Below are positions 25,590 to 33,577 of a stretch of DNA of 64,000 nucleotides, piece by piece. Made by a program: the position numbers and the translations under genes. Origin of the DNA: Streptomyces sp. NBC_01262 (lineage in GTDB: Bacteria > Actinomycetota > Actinomycetes > Streptomycetales > Streptomycetaceae). The stretch's first letter is position 1. Every line of letters begins with the position of its first letter. The stretch spans positions 5,533,501 to 5,597,500 of the forward strand of contig NZ_CP108462.1 in NCBI RefSeq assembly GCF_036226365.1. The letters are read 5' to 3'. Under the pieces are notes generated by a model. That model worked only from the letters and a program-made list of their open reading frames with translations, ran no database searches and was not told the DNA's origin.

Positions 25590-26246
25590 ATGCACATCGC
25601 CATCCTCACCTTCGAGGGCTACAACGAGCTCGACTCCCTGATCGCGCTCGGCGTGCTCAACCGCATCAAGAGCGACGACTGGCGCGTCACCATCGCCACC
25701 CCCAGCCCCAAGGTGACGTCGATGAACGGGGTGGTCATCGAGCAGATGTCCACTCTGGAGGAGGCCTGCGCCGCTGACGCGGTCATCGTCGGCAGCGGCA
25801 TCGCCACCCGCGAGGTCGTCGAGGACCCGGCGATCATGAACATCCTGCGCCGCCTGGACCCCTCGCGCCAGCTCATCGCCGCCCAGTGCTCCGGCGCTCT
25901 CGTCCTGGCCAGGCTCGGCCTGCTCCACGACATCCCCGCCTGCACCGACCTCATCACCAAGCCCTGGGTCGTCGCCGCCGGCGTCGAGGTACTCAACCAG
26001 CCCTTCTACGCCAAGGAAAACGTCGCCACCGCCGGCGGCTGCCTGGCCTCGCACTACCTCGCCGCCTGGATCATCGCCCGCCTCCAGGGCAACGCCGCCG
26101 CCGAAAGCGCGCTGCACTATGTCGCCCCGGTCGGCGAGAAGGAGGAGTACGTCGAGCGTGCCTGGCGCAACATCACCCCGTACCTGCCCGCTCCCGTGGC
26201 TGGGCCCCGGTCCGGCGGGGTGCGGACCGGGGCTGGTGGGCGGTAG
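25590..26246 (+). CDS. DJ-1/PfpI family protein
   Basis: 218 residues of the class I glutamine-amidotransferase-like/PfpI fold. It starts HIAILTFEGYNELD and carries the nucleophile elbow AAQCSGALVLA with the reactive Cys. Related small proteins include isonitrile hydratase and glyoxalase III types, so the exact reaction is open. Divergent from the MocR gene. The last 15 residues (Gly/Arg/Pro-rich) are encoded by a strong hairpin (26204-26233), so the coding sequence runs through its own terminator. Confidence 0.82.
   Translation: MHIAILTFEGYNELDSLIALGVLNRIKSDDWRVTIATPSPKVTSMNGVVIEQMSTLEEACAADAVIVGSGIATREVVEDPAIMNILRRLDPSRQLIAAQCSGALVLARLGLLHDIPACTDLITKPWVVAAGVEVLNQPFYAKENVATAGGCLASHYLAAWIIARLQGNAAAESALHYVAPVGEKEEYVERAWRNITPYLPAPVAGPRSGGVRTGAGGR
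26204..26233. terminator. Bidirectional terminator hairpin inside the 3' coding end
   Basis: GCCCCGGTCCG and CGGACCGGGGC pair perfectly (11 bp) around an 8-nt loop. It lies 13 bp before the DJ-1/PfpI stop and 15 bp downstream of the converging hydrolase stop, so it could serve both genes. Confidence 0.6.
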
Positions 26247-26247
26247 G

Positions 26248-27087
26248 TCAGAGGGTGGCTTGGGCGGCCTCTTCGATGAGGCGGGCGGTGATGCCCGGGT
26301 GGCTGATCATGGCGACGTGGGACGAGGTCGGCACTTCGACGACCTTGCGGAAGTTCGCACGGCTGTACATCCAGCGTTCGGCCGCGGGCGGAATCGCCTT
26401 GTCCCGGCCGGCAACCAGCCCCCACGACGGGATCGTCCGCCACGCGGCGGCCTGGGTCGGGTAGGTGAAGGAGTCCGCGTCGAAGGGCCGCTGGGTGGCC
26501 TGAAGGAGTCGGAACGTAGCTGTGGACACGTCGGCGGCGAAGGCTGCCTGGCCGTCCTTGCTCAGGTACAGGTCGGTTCCGGTGGTGCCGTCGGGCTTCG
26601 TGTAGGGGACCGGCACGCTCACGGGCAGGACCTCGCTGCCTGGGAACTTGCCGATGAGCTCGCCCTGGGTCTCGCCCACATCGGGCACGAACGCCGCGAT
26701 GTAGACCAACGCCTTGACGTTGTCCTTTCCGGCAGCGGCATTCGTGATGACGGTTCCCCCCATGGAATGTGCGACCAACACGACCGGCCCGCTGATGGAG
26801 TCCAGCAGACTCCCGATGTAGGGGGCGTCGGTGGGGATACCCCTCAGCGGGTTCGAGCCTGCGATCGTGGTGTAACCCTTGCTCTGCAGCTCCTGGATGA
26901 CTCCGTTCCAGCAGGACGAATCGGCGTAGCCGCCGTGGACCAGCACGATGGTCGGCTTGGCGCCCGGCGTGGGGCTGCTGCTGGTCGCGGCCCTGGCGGT
27001 GCTCGGAGTGAGGATCGCGGCCGATGCCGCGGCGGCCGCGCCGGTGGCGATGACTCTGCGGCGGGTGAACGTGGGGCGGACGGACAT
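26248..27087 (-). CDS. Tat-exported alpha/beta hydrolase
   Basis: 279 residues. A Tat-type signal peptide (TRRRVIATG, hydrophobic alanine run, cleavage near TARA) directs export of a folded protein. The mature part has VLVHGGYADSSCWNG (oxyanion region), AHSMGG (nucleophile Ser) and a C-terminal His in SSHVAMISHP. The family includes salicylate-esterase-like and haloperoxidase-like hydrolases of unknown substrate. It is a paralog of the cytoplasmic protein encoded just upstream (27144-27842), with which it may share a transcript (gap 56 bp). Confidence 0.85.
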   Translation of the reverse strand: MSVRPTFTRRRVIATGAAAAASAAILTPSTARAATSSSPTPGAKPTIVLVHGGYADSSCWNGVIQELQSKGYTTIAGSNPLRGIPTDAPYIGSLLDSISGPVVLVAHSMGGTVITNAAAGKDNVKALVYIAAFVPDVGETQGELIGKFPGSEVLPVSVPVPYTKPDGTTGTDLYLSKDGQAAFAADVSTATFRLLQATQRPFDADSFTYPTQAAAWRTIPSWGLVAGRDKAIPPAAERWMYSRANFRKVVEVPTSSHVAMISHPGITARLIEEAAQATL

Positions 27088-27143
27088 GCGGATACTCCCG
27101 AGGTGGTGGGCGGAGCGGGGCGGGAAAGGGGGCCCGTTCGCTG

Positions 27144-27842
27144 CTACGGCTGACCGTTGAGTCCTTGGGCGGCCTGGGCGATGACGGCGGCCACGACGGC
27201 CGGCCGGGACACGTAGACGGCGTGGCTGCCGGGGGTCTCGGAGACGGTGGCCCCGGTCCGCTCGGACATGGCGCGCTGGGCGGGCGGCGGGATCATGCGG
27301 TCGTCCGTGGCGACCAGGTACCAGGACGGCTTGGCCTGCCAGGCCGGCTCGGAGACGGCCCCTTCGAGGGCCTCGACGCCCCAGGGGACCTGCGAGTCGG
27401 CCATGAACGCGGCCAGCTTCTCGGGTACGTCGGCGGCGAAGGAGGCCGCGAACCTGTCCCGGTCCAGGAACAGGAACCCGTCCTGGGGCGGCAGGATCGG
27501 CGGGACCGGCGCCCCGGGCGGCGGATCGGCGATCAGGGAGCTGACCGACTCGCCCTTGTCCGGCGCGAACGCGGCGATGTAGGCGAGCGCCGCGACGTTG
27601 GGGTGGCTGCCGGCCTCGGTGATCACGACACCGCCGTAGGAGTGGCCGACCAGCACGGCCGGACCGTCGAGACCGTCGAGGACCTGGCGGGTGGCGGCGA
27701 CGTCGCCGGCCAGCGACAGGGTCGGGTTCTGCACGACGGCCACCTTGTATCCGTCGGCGCTCAGGTGGTCGTAGACCCCCTGCCAGCCCGATCCGTCCAC
27801 GAAGCCGCCGTGCACGAGGACGATGTTCCTGATGGTTGCCAC
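27144..27842 (-). CDS. Alpha/beta hydrolase, cytoplasmic paralog
   Basis: 232 residues with VLVHGGFVDGSGWQGV, the nucleophile elbow GHSYGG and a final His in GSHAVYVSRP. It aligns along its length with the Tat-exported neighbour but has no signal peptide. The GTG at 27842 was chosen for the AGGAG 5 bp upstream; the frame is open for 68 more codons but that stretch is Arg/Pro-rich and unlike the family. The pair probably arose by duplication, with export gained or lost in one copy. Confidence 0.85.
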   Translation of the reverse strand: MATIRNIVLVHGGFVDGSGWQGVYDHLSADGYKVAVVQNPTLSLAGDVAATRQVLDGLDGPAVLVGHSYGGVVITEAGSHPNVAALAYIAAFAPDKGESVSSLIADPPPGAPVPPILPPQDGFLFLDRDRFAASFAADVPEKLAAFMADSQVPWGVEALEGAVSEPAWQAKPSWYLVATDDRMIPPPAQRAMSERTGATVSETPGSHAVYVSRPAVVAAVIAQAAQGLNGQP

Positions 27843-27954
27843 GGTCACTCCTGACCTGGAGGGACAGCGCCTTGACCGTCTGTCCCGGTGCACACCAGCC
27901 AAGTCGAAGGGACCCGGCCGGAACACGCAGAACAGCACGCAGAAGTGCTCCGGG

Positions 27955-30252
27955 TCAGGGCGTCGCGGTCGCCAGGGCGTGGCAGCGGCTGCCCGCCTCG
28001 GTGTCACCGATCGCTTCGAAGACCTGCGCCGCCCGCGCGTAGGCACGGCGGCTGTCGTCGGTCCGGCCTTCCTCGGCCAGCAGAGCAGCCAGCGTTTTCA
28101 GGGCCGCGGCCTGCCGGAAGTCGGACATCTGAAGCGTGTCCATCCCGTCGATTCCCTCCCTGAGCGTCGTGATCGCCTCTGAACGGCGGCCGAGGTGTCC
28201 GAGGCACTGGCCGATGCGGATCAGCGCCAAGGGCCGACTGTGCGTTGCGACGCTCGGAGTCATCCCCGACTCCGGGTCCTCCAACAGAGCGAGCAGTCCG
28301 AGGTAACTCTCCAACGCTTCGGCGTAGCGACCTTCGTCAAAAAGGTATTTGGTGATGGCGGCGTTGCTCTGGACATAGGAATCGATGTCGCCGATGGCCT
28401 TGAACATCTCAGCTGCCCGGGAAGACGACGCGACGGCCTCGTCGGGCCGGCCGAGCAGGAACTGTGCGGAAGCGGTGTACTCGTGTGCCCAGGCGATCTG
28501 CGCCGTGGCGCCGGCCCGCGTCGCCGACTCCAGTGCCTGGGCCGCGTACCGCAGTACGGCCTTGTGGTCGCTGGGCGGCACCCAGTGGACCCAGGCCAGA
28601 TAATTCAGCTGATTGGCCTGCTGCGCCAGATCGCCAAGGGCGGCGGCGGCCTCCGCTCCCCGCGTGAAGACCTCCTGCCAGTGCGGACTGTGCGCCCACC
28701 GTTCGGAGAACCAGTGCATCGACGCCGCACAGTCCAGAACGAGAAAGTGCTTGCCGCTGCCTGCCGCGGCCCGCATCGCGCCCAGCCAGTTGTCCACGTT
28801 CACCCGCAGCCACCAGTCGGCCTCCTCCGCGGAGGACAGGACGGCGAGATCGGGGTCGGGCCGGTCGGGACGGCCGTAGCCCGGTTCGAACCACCGCCCG
28901 GACAGCGTGGCCATCCGCAGCAGCCACGAGGTGACCCTCTCCGTGAGCACCTCGCGCTCGGCCGCGGTCTCCTCCTCGCGGAGCCGGTCGCGGGCGAACA
29001 GGCGGACCAGGTCGTGGAAGCGGTAACGGCCCGCGTCGCTGTCGTACAGCAGGCCGAGGTCGACGAGGTCGTCCAGAGCCTCCCAGGCATCCTCGACCGG
29101 CACCCCGCCTACGACGGCCGCCAGCGCGGCGTCGAAATCCTGTCCCGGCACCACGGCAAGCCGCCGGAACATCCGCCGCGCGGAATCGGCGAGCTGCTCG
29201 TACGACATCCTGAACGCGTTGGCGATCTTGAGATCGCCGGCCTTGAACTGATCCAGTCTGCGCTCCTCGTTCGCCAGCCGGGCGGCGAGCTCGGCGGCGC
29301 CCCATCCAGGCCGGCTGACCAGGCGGTTCCCGATGATCCGCAGCGCCAGAGGCAGACCGCCGCACAACTCGGAGAGCCGCGTGAGGGCCGATTCCCCGTC
29401 GGACGCGGAACGATCGCCCAGGATCCCGGTCAGCAGTTCCGTGGACTCCGGCAACGGCAGGGGCCCCAGGACGAGCCTGCGGACACCTTCCAGACCCGAC
29501 AGCAACCGCCGGGTGGTGATCAGGGCCCTGCCCGCACTCCCGCCCGGCAGCAGCGGGCGCACCTGCTCCTCCGACGCGGCATTGTCCAGGACGACCAGGA
29601 CGTGCCTGTCCCGCAACAGCGACCGGTACAACGAGGCGCGTCCCTGGACGTCGCCCGGGATCTGCGGGTCCGCGACACCGAGCGCGCGCAGCAGCAACTG
29701 CAAGGCGTCGGCGCTGGCCAGAGGCCGCTGGGACATGCCCAGGAGATCGAGGAAGAGCACCCCGTCGGGAAAGCTCGCCCGTACCGAATGAGCGGCGCGA
29801 ACGGCGAACGTGGTCTTCCCCAGGCCCGCAGACCCGGTGATGAGCCCCACCACGCCGACCCCCGGCGCACTCTCGGCGTACACCAGCTCGCTCACCCAGA
29901 CCAGTTCAGCGGCACGGCCGGTGAAGTCGTCGACCGACCGCGGCAGTTCACACAGACCGGTCGGACGCGTCCAGTGATCCCGCAGCCGGCCCTCGCGCGC
30001 CAGCTCGACCAGTTGCTCGCGGACTTCTCCCTCCAGCGCGAGGGCATCCGCCAACGCGGTCACCGTCCGGTGCTGAGGTCCCCTGCTCCGTCCGCGTTCC
30101 ATGTCCGACAGCGTCCGGGCACTGACCCCCGACGCCTCGGCCAACTGCTCCAACGTCAGCCGTGCCACGCGCCGATGAGCACGTAGCACCTCGCCGAAAC
30201 CCGGACGTCCAGTGATGACGCCACACCCCCTCAGCGGTGAAGGCACCCCCAC
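27955..30252 (-). CDS. XRE-NB-ARC-TPR transcription regulator (STAND class)
   Basis: About 765 residues. An N-terminal XRE helix-turn-helix (LTLEQLAEASGVSARTLSDMERG) is followed by an NB-ARC ATPase with the P-loop GSAGLGKTTFA, a Walker B-like VLVVLDNAA, LITTRR and GGLPLALRI, then a winged-helix region and TPR-like helices to the C-terminus. This is the design of AfsR-like STAND regulators, which switch on ATP binding and often govern secondary metabolism or stress. The target is unknown; the downstream hydrolase pair on the same strand is a candidate. The start is uncertain: GTG codons at 30252 and 30246 are possible and neither has a clear ribosome site. Confidence 0.87.
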   Translation of the reverse strand: MGVPSPLRGCGVITGRPGFGEVLRAHRRVARLTLEQLAEASGVSARTLSDMERGRSRGPQHRTVTALADALALEGEVREQLVELAREGRLRDHWTRPTGLCELPRSVDDFTGRAAELVWVSELVYAESAPGVGVVGLITGSAGLGKTTFAVRAAHSVRASFPDGVLFLDLLGMSQRPLASADALQLLLRALGVADPQIPGDVQGRASLYRSLLRDRHVLVVLDNAASEEQVRPLLPGGSAGRALITTRRLLSGLEGVRRLVLGPLPLPESTELLTGILGDRSASDGESALTRLSELCGGLPLALRIIGNRLVSRPGWGAAELAARLANEERRLDQFKAGDLKIANAFRMSYEQLADSARRMFRRLAVVPGQDFDAALAAVVGGVPVEDAWEALDDLVDLGLLYDSDAGRYRFHDLVRLFARDRLREEETAAEREVLTERVTSWLLRMATLSGRWFEPGYGRPDRPDPDLAVLSSAEEADWWLRVNVDNWLGAMRAAAGSGKHFLVLDCAASMHWFSERWAHSPHWQEVFTRGAEAAAALGDLAQQANQLNYLAWVHWVPPSDHKAVLRYAAQALESATRAGATAQIAWAHEYTASAQFLLGRPDEAVASSSRAAEMFKAIGDIDSYVQSNAAITKYLFDEGRYAEALESYLGLLALLEDPESGMTPSVATHSRPLALIRIGQCLGHLGRRSEAITTLREGIDGMDTLQMSDFRQAAALKTLAALLAEEGRTDDSRRAYARAAQVFEAIGDTEAGSRCHALATATP

Positions 30253-30356
30253 GTGCCGCAATCGAGCCGCACGCCTGCCCGGACCGTGTGTTGCCGCGCA
30301 TGTTCCACCATTTCTACCCCATACCGGGGGAACACGCGTTCACCAGCGGGCATGGG

Positions 30357-31103
30357 TCACAGCTCGACCCGGGTGCCGGGGTCGACGATGCGGACGGAGG
30401 TTTCGGGGGCCAGGTCGCGGGAGGCGTCCTGGAAGTGGAGGGGGTTCTTGTCACTGTGGGTGATGAGCCGGTCTCCGAGGAAGCCCTTGGTGAAGGCGTA
30501 GTGGTGCGGGACGGCCAGTTCGGGCTTGAGGATGGCGGTGAGTTCGGCGGCCTCGTCGGCGCTCATGACGACCTGCATGTTGTTCGCGGGGCGGATGTGC
30601 AGGCCGTTGGTGGGCAGCAGGGCGAGGGAGATGTGGCCCAGGCGCTCGGGGATGGCGGCGAGTTCGGGGATGAGCATGGTGTCGCCGGCGAAGTACACCG
30701 CGTCGGAGCCCGCGCGCAGGACGAAGGTGACCTCGTAGACGCCGTGCTGGGCCGGGGTGGCGGTGATGGTGACGCCGCCGACCTCGGCGTGCTCCCACGG
30801 GGCGAGGGCGGTGACGTCGGTGAAGCCGTGCTTGCGCGCGAGGGGCACGACGGTCTCGGCGACGAACAGAGGGACCGAGCGGTCCCGGTAGGCGGCGAAG
30901 GCCTGAAGGTCGCAGTGGTCGTAGTGCTCGTGGCTGATCAGTACGCCGTCGAGCTTCGGCAGGTCGGCGACGGCCATGGCGATCGGCTCGCCCTGGTAGT
31001 AGCCGGGGCGGGTGCTGAACCAGGGGTCGGTCAGGAAGGTGCGGCCGCCGATCTCTATCAGGTGGCAGCTGTGGGTGATGCGGGTGACGGCTGTTTTGGG
31101 CAT
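30357..31103 (-). CDS. Metallo-beta-lactamase fold hydrolase
   Basis: 248 residues of the MBL superfamily, UlaG-like. The first metal motif is SHEHYDHCD (HxHxDH), followed by an upstream DPWFS, FAGDTML with a metal Asp, and VPHHYAFTKG late in the protein. Such enzymes hydrolyse lactones, phosphoesters or similar. The ATG at 31103 has GAGGAG 8 bp upstream. It lies 47 bp downstream of the hydrolase gene and is likely cotranscribed with it from the TetR-type promoter near 32040. Confidence 0.87.
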   Translation of the reverse strand: MPKTAVTRITHSCHLIEIGGRTFLTDPWFSTRPGYYQGEPIAMAVADLPKLDGVLISHEHYDHCDLQAFAAYRDRSVPLFVAETVVPLARKHGFTDVTALAPWEHAEVGGVTITATPAQHGVYEVTFVLRAGSDAVYFAGDTMLIPELAAIPERLGHISLALLPTNGLHIRPANNMQVVMSADEAAELTAILKPELAVPHHYAFTKGFLGDRLITHSDKNPLHFQDASRDLAPETSVRIVDPGTRVEL

Positions 31104-31150
31104 GGCTGGATCTCCTCGGGCGGGGGTCTGGGTCTGGGGGGCTCGGGTTC

Positions 31151-31960
31151 TCAGCGCGCGAAGGCGGAGAAGTCGGTGTCGGCGCTGTCCCAGATCGCGT
31201 GGATGACCTGGTCGGGGGTCTCCAGCTGGGGGGAGTGGCCGGTGGCGGGCAGCAGTTGGAATTGCGCCATGGGGATGGCCTTGGCGTAGGCGCGTCCGTA
31301 GTCGGCATCGACGATCCCGTCGCTCTCGCCCCAGAGCACCAGGGTGGGGAGTTCGAGTGCCGCGAGGCGCTCGGCGAGGGCGGGGTCGGTCATCGAGGCC
31401 CCGGCGTAGGTCGCGATCGCGGCGCGGTTGCCGGCCGCGGCGGCCTGGGCCGCGGGCGGGAGGGTGGACGGGTCGATGCGGAAGGGGGCGGGGTTGTGGA
31501 AGCTGAGCGTGAAGACCTGGTCCATGGTCAGGGAGAAGAAGTCCGCGACCGGGTGGCCGGGCACCTCGATGCCGACCGCGTCGATCAGGACGATGCCGCT
31601 CACCCGCGGTGAGGCGAGCAGCGCGATCTCCGCGGTGATCCAGCCGCCGATCGAGTTGCCGATCACGGTGACGTCGGTCAGGTCCAATGTGTCCAGCAGC
31701 CCCTGGTAGAGCGCGGCCAGGCCGCCTACGGAGTCCAGGGACCCGGGCCGCGCGGTGCCGCCGAACCCGGGGTGGGTCGGGGCGAGTACGCGGACCTGGT
31801 GGAGGGCGGCGAACTTCTCGGCGAAGCCGGTCACCGACTGCGGTCCCGCGCCGCCGTGCAGCAGCAGGAACGGCTGGCCGGATCCGGGCCCGTATTCGGT
31901 GACGGACACCTCGACCGGGCCGATCTCGGTCACGTCCACGGCGTAAGTGGTGGTGGTCAT
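31151..31960 (-). CDS. Alpha/beta hydrolase (TetR-operator controlled operon)
   Basis: 269 residues, cytoplasmic. It has LLLHGGAGPQS (oxyanion region), VIGNSIGGW as nucleophile elbow, and a C-terminal His in ATGHSPQLETPDQV. It resembles meta-cleavage-product and ester hydrolases; the substrate is unknown. The ATG at 31960 has AAGGAG about 10 bp upstream; the frame extends further but into the promoter palindrome. It forms a two-gene operon with the MBL-fold gene. Confidence 0.86.
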   Translation of the reverse strand: MTTTTYAVDVTEIGPVEVSVTEYGPGSGQPFLLLHGGAGPQSVTGFAEKFAALHQVRVLAPTHPGFGGTARPGSLDSVGGLAALYQGLLDTLDLTDVTVIGNSIGGWITAEIALLASPRVSGIVLIDAVGIEVPGHPVADFFSLTMDQVFTLSFHNPAPFRIDPSTLPPAAQAAAAGNRAAIATYAGASMTDPALAERLAALELPTLVLWGESDGIVDADYGRAYAKAIPMAQFQLLPATGHSPQLETPDQVIHAIWDSADTDFSAFAR

Positions 31961-32030
31961 GATGGGTGTCTCCTTGGCTCGGCACGGGCCCGGAGGCCGT
32001 GGGGATAGCTGGCTCTCTTCGTGGTGGTTG

Positions 32031-32068
32031 ACTCTCATGAGAGTACGCATGTCGACGGCTTCGTGCAA
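32031..32068 (-). promoter_or_regulatory. Promoter with TetR-type operator for the hydrolase/MBL operon
   Basis: On the minus strand TTGCAC (32063-32068) and TACTCT (32040-32045) are 17 bp apart. The -10 box overlaps a perfect 14-bp palindrome, ACTCTCATGAGAGT (32031-32044), and a second TTGACTCTC half-site lies upstream of the -35 box (about 32069-32078). A repressor bound here would block the polymerase. No TetR gene is adjacent. Confidence 0.55.
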
Positions 32069-32208
32069 GTTGACTCTCGCGAATGGGTGGCTGAGATGTC
32101 CGGAGCCAACCCAGACCTCTGATCAGGTGTCAATACCCCGTACGCGTCTGTCTTTCGTAGGCTGCGAGCCCGTCATGGGAGGGCCTAAAGATATCTGTGC
32201 TTCTTTTA

Positions 32209-32237
32209 TTGACAGCGGAAAATAAGGGACTTAGGTT
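32209..32237 (+). promoter_or_regulatory. Promoter of the ROK regulator, leaderless transcript predicted
   Basis: TTGACA (32209-32214), a 17-bp spacer and TAGGTT (32232-32237) precede the ATG at 32244 by 6 bp, so transcription should begin at or next to the start codon. TTATT and AATAA arms around the -35/spacer region (about 32206-32225) could be a ROK-type autoregulatory site. Confidence 0.55.
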
Positions 32238-32243
32238 CCGGCC

Positions 32244-33422
32244 ATGCGCTCGACCAGTCGAACCGAGGCCTTCCCGGCCCATACGCCGGCCGCTTCACAG
32301 ATCTTCACCGCTGTGCTGTCCCACGGTCCGCTCACGCGGTCGGAGATCGCGCGGCGGACGCGGCTGTCCGCCGCGGCGGTGACCAAAGCGGTCCGGCCGC
32401 TGATCGAGGCCGGTTACCTCCTGGAGGACGTCGACGAGGAGGCGCGGCAGCCGTCGCTGGGGAGGCCGGCCAACCCGGTGCTGGTCGACGGCGGGCGGGC
32501 GCTGTTCATCGGGATCAAGATGACGGGCGACGAACTCATCGCCGTGCTCACGGACTTGCGCTGCCGGATCAGGGTCGCCCGGCATGTGCCGCTCACCGCG
32601 CGCGACCCCAAGTCGGTGCTGGCCTCGACAGCGGGGCTGGTGCAGGAGCTGCTGACGGAGGCCGACGGGTTCGGGGTGCAGGTCCAGGGGCTGGGCATCG
32701 CGGTCTCCGGCGACGTGGACCCCGCGACGGGCGTGGTGCGCTACTCGCCCTTCCTGGAGTGGCGTGACGTACCGCTCGCGGAGCTGGCCCGGATGACGAC
32801 CGGGCTGCCCGTCACCGTCGACAACGACGTCCGGGCGCTGACCGTCGCCGAGCAGTGGTTCGGCGCCGGGGTCGGGCTGTCCGACTTCGCGGTGGTGACC
32901 GTCGGGGCCGGCATCGGCTGCGGTCTGGTGGTGCACGGGCAGGTCGTGTCGGGAGCGCACGGCGTGGCCGGGGAGATCGGGCACGTCCCCATCGACCCGG
33001 CCGGTCCGCTGTGCCACTGCGGCAACCGGGGCTGTGTGGAGGCGATCGCCGCGGACTCGGCGATCGTCGGCAGGGTCCGGGAGGTGACCGGCGTACCGGT
33101 CGCCGATGCCGCCCAGGCGCTGGACCTGGCCCATGACGGTGATCCCGGCGCCCGGGAGGTGTACGCGCGGGCGGGGGAGGCGATCGGCCGCGGCATCGCG
33201 ACCGTGGCCAATCTCTTCGGCCCCGAGCGGGTGATCATCTCCGGCGAGGGACTGGCGGCCTACGACCTCTTCGCCGAGCAGATCCGCGACACCTTCGCCC
33301 AGGCCGCCTTCGGCTCGGCCGCGCGGTGCGACCTGCAGATCCGCCCCCTGCCCTTCGAGGAGTGGGCGCGCGGGGCCGCGGCCACCGCCATCCAGTCCTT
33401 CATCCGGGCGGACGAGTGCTGA
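32244..33422 (+). CDS. ROK family transcription regulator
   Basis: 392 residues. An N-terminal winged helix (PLTRSEIARRTRLSAAAVTKAVRPLIEAG) joins a ROK sugar-kinase-like domain with the zinc motif CHCGNRGCVEA and GEIGHVPID. The glucokinase-type motif is partly kept, but the helix-turn-helix marks it as a regulator (NagC/XylR/Rok7B7 type). It sits upstream of the GH27-GH95-esterase genes on the same strand and likely controls them in response to a sugar. There is no ribosome site before the ATG, which agrees with a leaderless transcript. Confidence 0.88.
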   Translation: MRSTSRTEAFPAHTPAASQIFTAVLSHGPLTRSEIARRTRLSAAAVTKAVRPLIEAGYLLEDVDEEARQPSLGRPANPVLVDGGRALFIGIKMTGDELIAVLTDLRCRIRVARHVPLTARDPKSVLASTAGLVQELLTEADGFGVQVQGLGIAVSGDVDPATGVVRYSPFLEWRDVPLAELARMTTGLPVTVDNDVRALTVAEQWFGAGVGLSDFAVVTVGAGIGCGLVVHGQVVSGAHGVAGEIGHVPIDPAGPLCHCGNRGCVEAIAADSAIVGRVREVTGVPVADAAQALDLAHDGDPGAREVYARAGEAIGRGIATVANLFGPERVIISGEGLAAYDLFAEQIRDTFAQAAFGSAARCDLQIRPLPFEEWARGAAATAIQSFIRADEC

Positions 33423-33471
33423 CGCACGGACCGCCCGGCCTCATCGCGCCCGGTGCGCCCCCCGAACCCAC

Positions 33472-33557
33472 CCCCTGAACCCACTCCTACCTGAACCCAT
33501 CCCCTGAACCCACTCCTACCTGAACCCATCCCCTGAACCCACTCCTACCTGAACCCC
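33472..33557 (+). repeat. Three tandem 29-bp repeats upstream of the GH27 gene
   Basis: Units at 33472-33500 and 33501-33529 are identical, and a third at 33530-33557 differs only at its end. Each unit contains two CTGAACCCA blocks, and a degenerate CCGAACCCA lies just before. They fill the leader between the ROK gene and the GH27 ribosome site (AGGAGG). C-rich and nearly free of G, they should be single-stranded in RNA. The role is unknown. Confidence 0.8.
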
Positions 33558-33577
33558 ACTACCAGGAGGCACGACCC

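Noticed and set aside
33472..33557. Tandem repeats as a CRISPR array
   Set aside because: Repeats are directly adjacent with no variable spacers and no cas genes are present.
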